Below are positions 6,846-9,415 of a stretch of DNA of 9,415 nucleotides, one piece after another. Every line of letters starts with the position of its first letter. Position 1 is the stretch's first letter. The notes beneath the pieces are model-generated. The model made no database searches. It was not told the DNA's origin and saw nothing but the letters and a program-made list of their open reading frames with translations. The stretch comes from Chitinophagaceae bacterium (GTDB lineage: Bacteria > Bacteroidota > Bacteroidia > Chitinophagales > Chitinophagaceae), in contig PKYU01000216.1 in the NCBI GenBank assembly GCA_003132765.1, forward strand, positions 1,127 to 10,541, written 5' to 3'. Both the position numbers and the translations under genes were made by a program.

Positions 6846-6916
6846 TGAGGTATCAGGTATCAGGGATCTAGTATGAGGTTTCAGCTAACGGCTAAAAGCT
6901 ATCAGCCAAAAGCTAA
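6846..6916. repeat. Mosaic of short intergenic repeats between regulator and kinase genes
   Basis: About 70 bases assembled from recurring words. GAGGTATCAGGTATCAGGG is followed by GTATGAGGTTTCAGC, and then AGCTAACGGCTAAAAGCTA, TCAGCC and AAAAGCTAA. The words AGGTATCAGG and AGCTATCAGC are shared with the gaps at 2355-2388 and 3158-3175. It occupies half of the 140-bp gap and has no open frame of note or clear hairpin-plus-T-run. Function unknown; it could be a small dispersed repeat family or slippage-derived sequence. Confidence 0.5.
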
Positions 6917-6974
6917 ATTTTGGAAAAAATCCGGTATCCTTTATCAATAAACAATAATTTATAACCAGGAAAGA

Positions 6975-8330
6975 GTGCAGCAAACGACTTACTTCAAGCA
7001 AACGGGTTGGAGAATTTTTATTAGAATATTTTTATTGTTGGTAACGCTTACCACTATGGCATTTGTTGTAATGCATGCGTTGTTTATTTATTTGGTTTTG
7101 ATCATTCCGCTGATCGCTTACCAACTCGTGGAATTATATCGCTTTCAACTCAAGGCCCAGGAAGAACTGCAACAATTTATTGAGTCTGTTCATTACCGAG
7201 ATTTTTCCCGTCATTTTAATGTTAAGCAGGCCCCTGCTGATTTGCAGCCTTTACGGGAAGGATTTAATGAAATAAATGATGCCTTTAAAACCATCAGTAA
7301 GGAAAAGGAAATTCAATATCAATACCTGCAAAAGATCCTTGAACTGGTGAACACTGGCATATTATCTTATGAGTTCGAAACAGGTGAAGTTGTCTGGATG
7401 AATGAATCACTCAAGCAAATGCTGGAACTTCCTTATTTGAAATCTATCCAGTCTTTACGTAAAAGATATCCTGAATTGTGCAGTGAAATTATGGAACTAA
7501 AACCGGGAGAAGGAAAAATATCCAATGTGCAACAGGAAAAAGGAAAATTTAAGGTGCTGGTGTCGGCAACCGCATTTCAAACGGAAGGAAAGAAATTTAA
7601 ACTCATTGCATTTCAAAATATAAGTGAAGCGGTAGATGAAACAGAATCACAGGCGTGGAAGAAATTACTAAGTGTAATGACTCACGAGATAATGAATTCT
7701 GTAGCGCCCATTTCATCACTTGCCAGCACACTTAAGAAAACATTGGAAAAATCAAAGGCCCAATTAAACAATGAAAAAGGTGAAGTGGATGATCTTGACT
7801 TAGGCATTGAAACAATAAAAAAAAGAAGTGAAAGCTTATTAAAATTTGCAGAAACGTACCGCAATCTCAATAAGATCACGAAGCCTGATGTAAAAAGTGT
7901 TTACGTAAGGGACCTGTTTGAGAATATTTATAGCCTGATGCAGCCTAGCCTCGAGCAAAAAAATATTGAGATGGAAATTATTTTGAAAGACACGCAACAT
8001 ATTGTGGAAGCTGATGTAACCCTTATAGAGCAGGTTTTAATAAATATCGTTGTGAATGCCATTGAGGCGGTTAAAGAAAAGGAAGATGGAAGAATTGTTC
8101 TTTCAGCAGGAGAGAACCGCCAGAGGAAAGTTTTCATAAAAGTATCGGACAATGGGGCCGGTATGGACGAAGAAATATTGGAAAAGATCTTTATACCATT
8201 TTTCAGCACCAAGAAAAACGGTAGTGGTATAGGCCTGAGTTTATGTAAGCAAATCATGATGCTGCACAAAGGAAATATACAGGTGCAATCAGAACCCGGA
8301 AAAGGTACTGCCTTTACATTGACATTTTGA
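6975..8330 (+). CDS. NtrY-like membrane sensor histidine kinase (GTG start)
   Basis: Sensor kinase of 451 aa, the likely partner of the regulator encoded upstream. Two TM helices at about 13-32 and 34-51 form a tight hairpin with almost no periplasmic loop. A linker or HAMP-like segment follows at about 52-110, then a PAS-like domain at about 115-222 (NTGILSYEFETGEVVWMNES). The dimerisation/phosphotransfer domain has H-box LLSVMTHEIMNSVAPI with phospho-acceptor His237. The ATPase domain has N-box Asn361 (NIVVNAIEAV), G1 SDNGAGMD at 391-398, F-box IPFFSTK and G2 GSGIGLSL at 416-423. All catalytic residues are present. The start is GTG: an in-frame TAA lies at 6948-6950, no ATG occurs between it and 6975, and an AGGA sits just upstream. 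With no extracellular sensor domain, the signal is probably sensed in the membrane or by the PAS domain. Confidence 0.95.
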   Translation: MQQTTYFKQTGWRIFIRIFLLLVTLTTMAFVVMHALFIYLVLIIPLIAYQLVELYRFQLKAQEELQQFIESVHYRDFSRHFNVKQAPADLQPLREGFNEINDAFKTISKEKEIQYQYLQKILELVNTGILSYEFETGEVVWMNESLKQMLELPYLKSIQSLRKRYPELCSEIMELKPGEGKISNVQQEKGKFKVLVSATAFQTEGKKFKLIAFQNISEAVDETESQAWKKLLSVMTHEIMNSVAPISSLASTLKKTLEKSKAQLNNEKGEVDDLDLGIETIKKRSESLLKFAETYRNLNKITKPDVKSVYVRDLFENIYSLMQPSLEQKNIEMEIILKDTQHIVEADVTLIEQVLINIVVNAIEAVKEKEDGRIVLSAGENRQRKVFIKVSDNGAGMDEEILEKIFIPFFSTKKNGSGIGLSLCKQIMMLHKGNIQVQSEPGKGTAFTLTF

Positions 8331-8452
8331 AAATACTGTTACTCCTTGATTTTTCACCTAATTTCCATACTGAAAAATAATTTTCCCCGGTCCAGTAACT
8401 TTTTCACAGTTCCAATCGTAGTACTGTGATTGTTTAAAAAAAATTATCTATT
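8331..8452. promoter_or_regulatory. Intergenic leader of the DUF2807 gene with inverted repeat CACAGT-N12-ACTGTG
   Basis: The 122-bp gap after the kinase gene holds a 6-bp inverted repeat (8405-8410 and 8423-8428), 24 bp in total, ending 24 bases before the ATG at 8453. It may be an operator or a leader hairpin. It does not match the TGTA-N9-TACA activator sites, and I see no sigma54-type element here. No clear terminator follows the kinase gene, so read-through into the DUF2807 gene is possible. Confidence 0.3.
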
Positions 8453-9172
8453 ATGAAAAAGTTATTAGCAATATTATTAGCTTTCATTAGCCTGAATTCA
8501 TTCTCTCAAAAATGGGAAACTATTAAAGGTAATGGAGAAACAAAAAAAGAAACCAGGGAGGTAAGTAGCTTTACCTCGATCAATGCCCAGGGCCCGATGG
8601 AAATCAAAATTGATTATGGAAATTCAGGCACCATATCTGTAGAGGCAGATGAAAACCTTCTTCCTTATATTGAAACAACCGTAGAAGATGGAAGATTATC
8701 AATTAATCCAAAGAAAAATGTGAACCTGAAATCGAGGTCAGGAATTGTTGTATATGTTTCCATGACTCAGATAAAATCCTTGAAATTAAGCGGTAGCGGA
8801 AATATTAGTGGTTCAGGGGCTTTTACTAATGATGCCACAACTGATTTTTCCGTTTCAGGCTCCGGGAACCTTTCCCTCGATTTTGATACATTTAAAGAGC
8901 TTGATCTTTCTATATCAGGAAGCGGAAATATTAAATTGAAAGGCGCTTCCAGTATGATATCTGCTAAAATAAGTGGTAGTGGAAATATCGACTGTAGTAA
9001 TACCAGTAGCAATGACGTTGTTGCAACGGTGAGCGGAAGCGGCAATATTAAAGTATATGCCAATAACAGTATTGATGCTCAAATAAGCGGCAGTGGCAAT
9101 GTCTTTTTTAAAGGAAATGCTCAAAAAATAAACAGGAAAATGTCAGGTAGTGGAAAGGTTGTTAAAATGTAA
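8453..9172 (+). CDS. Secreted DUF2807 ('head GIN domain') beta-repeat protein
   Basis: Exported protein of 239 aa. A signal peptide is clear (MKKLLAILLAFISLNSFS, cleavage near 18-19). The first half of the mature part (about 36-110) contains SSFTSINAQGPMEIKIDYG and ISVEADENLLPYIET, the typical opening of the DUF2807 family, annotated elsewhere as a putative autotransporter adhesin head domain. The second half has a regular SGSGN motif at about 113, 135, 155, 174, 194 and 212, with a final SGSGK at 231. The 18-22-residue steps are what a right-handed beta-helix would show, with each motif at a turn. It lacks a lipobox Cys and a C-terminal sorting domain, so it is probably periplasmic or surface-associated. 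The biochemical role of the family is not established. It follows the kinase gene by 122 bp and might share its transcript. Confidence 0.9.
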   Translation: MKKLLAILLAFISLNSFSQKWETIKGNGETKKETREVSSFTSINAQGPMEIKIDYGNSGTISVEADENLLPYIETTVEDGRLSINPKKNVNLKSRSGIVVYVSMTQIKSLKLSGSGNISGSGAFTNDATTDFSVSGSGNLSLDFDTFKELDLSISGSGNIKLKGASSMISAKISGSGNIDCSNTSSNDVVATVSGSGNIKVYANNSIDAQISGSGNVFFKGNAQKINRKMSGSGKVVKM

Positions 9173-9194
9173 AAGGCATTCTTTTCTTTTTATC

Positions 9195-9233
9195 AAAAAA
9201 AATGAGCCATTTTTCGATTCAGAAAAATGGCTC
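9195..9233 (-). terminator. Strong intrinsic terminator of the minus-strand oxidoreductase gene
   Basis: A perfect 12-bp stem, GAGCCATTTTTC (9204-9215) paired with GAAAAATGGCTC (9222-9233), encloses a six-base loop. On the minus strand it is followed by an eight-T run (the A-run 9195-9202), the classic intrinsic-terminator pattern. On the plus strand there is no T-run after the stem, so it should work best for the gene entering from the right, though it may also slow transcription coming from the DUF2807 gene. Confidence 0.85.
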
Positions 9234-9247
9234 GGTCAATAGACTTA

Positions 9248-9263
9248 AGCTTTCTCGAAAGCT
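9248..9263. repeat. Short inverted repeat AGCTTTC-TC-GAAAGCT at the oxidoreductase stop
   Basis: Seven-base complementary arms separated by two bases overlap the last bases of the oxidoreductase stop codon. They lie 14 bp before the main terminator stem as read on the minus strand. It may form a small accessory hairpin; there is no T-run of its own. Confidence 0.3.
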
Positions 9264-9415
9264 AACTGATCACTTTTAAATTTTCAGGATCCCACTGCAT
9301 AATTTTATTTTTGAAATAACTTTCGATGCATAATAATGCCGGAGCAGCGGCCCTATACCCAAAGAGCGCATTTTCAGCTACCTGTCCCTTAGTTCGAATA
9401 GCATTGACCCAGTTG
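9262..9415 (-). CDS. C-terminus of a Gfo/Idh/MocA-type oxidoreductase (5' end beyond window)
   Basis: Only the last 50 residues and a TAG stop are in the window. The frame starts NWVNAIRTKGQ, continues ENALFGYRAAAPALLCIESY, and ends with KIMQWDPENLKV before the stop. A tail of the form FGxRAAxPALxxxxSYFxxxxxxWDPxxMK is, from memory, typical of Bacteroidota Gfo/Idh/MocA-family NAD(P)-dependent oxidoreductases acting on sugars or related compounds. The nucleotide-binding N-terminal domain is not visible, so the assignment rests on the tail alone. The gene is convergent with the DUF2807 gene and ends in its own strong terminator, so it is not part of the exporter/two-component locus. Confidence 0.72.
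   Translation of the reverse strand, partial: NWVNAIRTKGQVAENALFGYRAAAPALLCIESYFKNKIMQWDPENLKVIS

Noticed and set aside
6835..6974. A small RNA or riboswitch in the regulator-kinase gap
   Set aside because: The gap is mostly repeat words without a stable long hairpin or T-run, and no known riboswitch core is visible.
8767..9124. Minus-strand frames within the DUF2807 gene
   Set aside because: Their repeated LPLP/IFPLPL pattern is simply the reverse reading of the SGSGN-coding repeats.
9195..9233. Reading the 12-bp hairpin as the terminator of the DUF2807 gene
   Set aside because: The T-run lies on the minus-strand side of the stem; the plus strand has GGTCAATAG after it, so the element is oriented for the oxidoreductase gene, though a partial two-way effect is possible.

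Overview
The window looks like chromosomal DNA from a Bacteroidota species, most probably a Chitinophagaceae-type soil or water bacterium. The reasons are AT-rich intergenic DNA, A-rich leaders with hardly any Shine-Dalgarno sequence, a MacB-type permease of the style common in that phylum, a DUF2807 'head GIN' protein, and the C-terminus of a Gfo/Idh/MocA-type oxidoreductase. The genus-level guess comes from remembered protein style and was not searched.

Layout. On the minus strand, 4728 down to 1 encodes an ABC exporter of MacAB type. The order is a HlyD/MacA-like membrane fusion protein (4728-3475), a possible small secreted peptide (3379-3182), the ATPase (3144-2467), and the FtsX/MacB permease (2344 to the left edge, last few residues missing). 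Upstream, still on the minus strand, is a 61-codon small gene (5203-5018). On the plus strand lie an NtrC-family sigma54-activating response regulator (5473-6834) and its membrane-bound NtrY-like histidine kinase (6975-8330). A secreted DUF2807 protein follows (8453-9172). A strong intrinsic terminator (9195-9233), oriented for the minus strand, ends an oxidoreductase gene that enters from the right edge (9415-9262, partial).

How it fits together. The kinase and regulator form a two-component system. The regulator has the phospho-acceptor Asp, an intact GAFTGA loop and a Fis-type HTH, so it should activate sigma54 promoters. The main discovery is in the 744-bp gap between the divergent exporter and regulator genes. 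Two regulatory modules of the same design occur there, both facing the minus strand. Each has a tandem pair of related 25-bp palindromic sites exactly 22 bp apart (two helical turns). In each, the centre of the proximal site lies 61 or 62 bp upstream of a TGGCA-type -24 element. One module sits before the exporter operon and the other before the 61-aa gene. The four sites share the core AYTGTAYYRWWANCGNAYR. The simplest reading is a local regulon in which the regulator switches on both the exporter and the small protein. The binding sites and promoters are read by eye and unproven.

Other things seen: short mosaic repeats (AGGTATCAGG, AGCTATCAGC) confined to intergenic gaps, and seven SGSG(N/K) repeats in the DUF2807 protein. 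No RNA gene, CRISPR array, transposase or phage gene was recognised.
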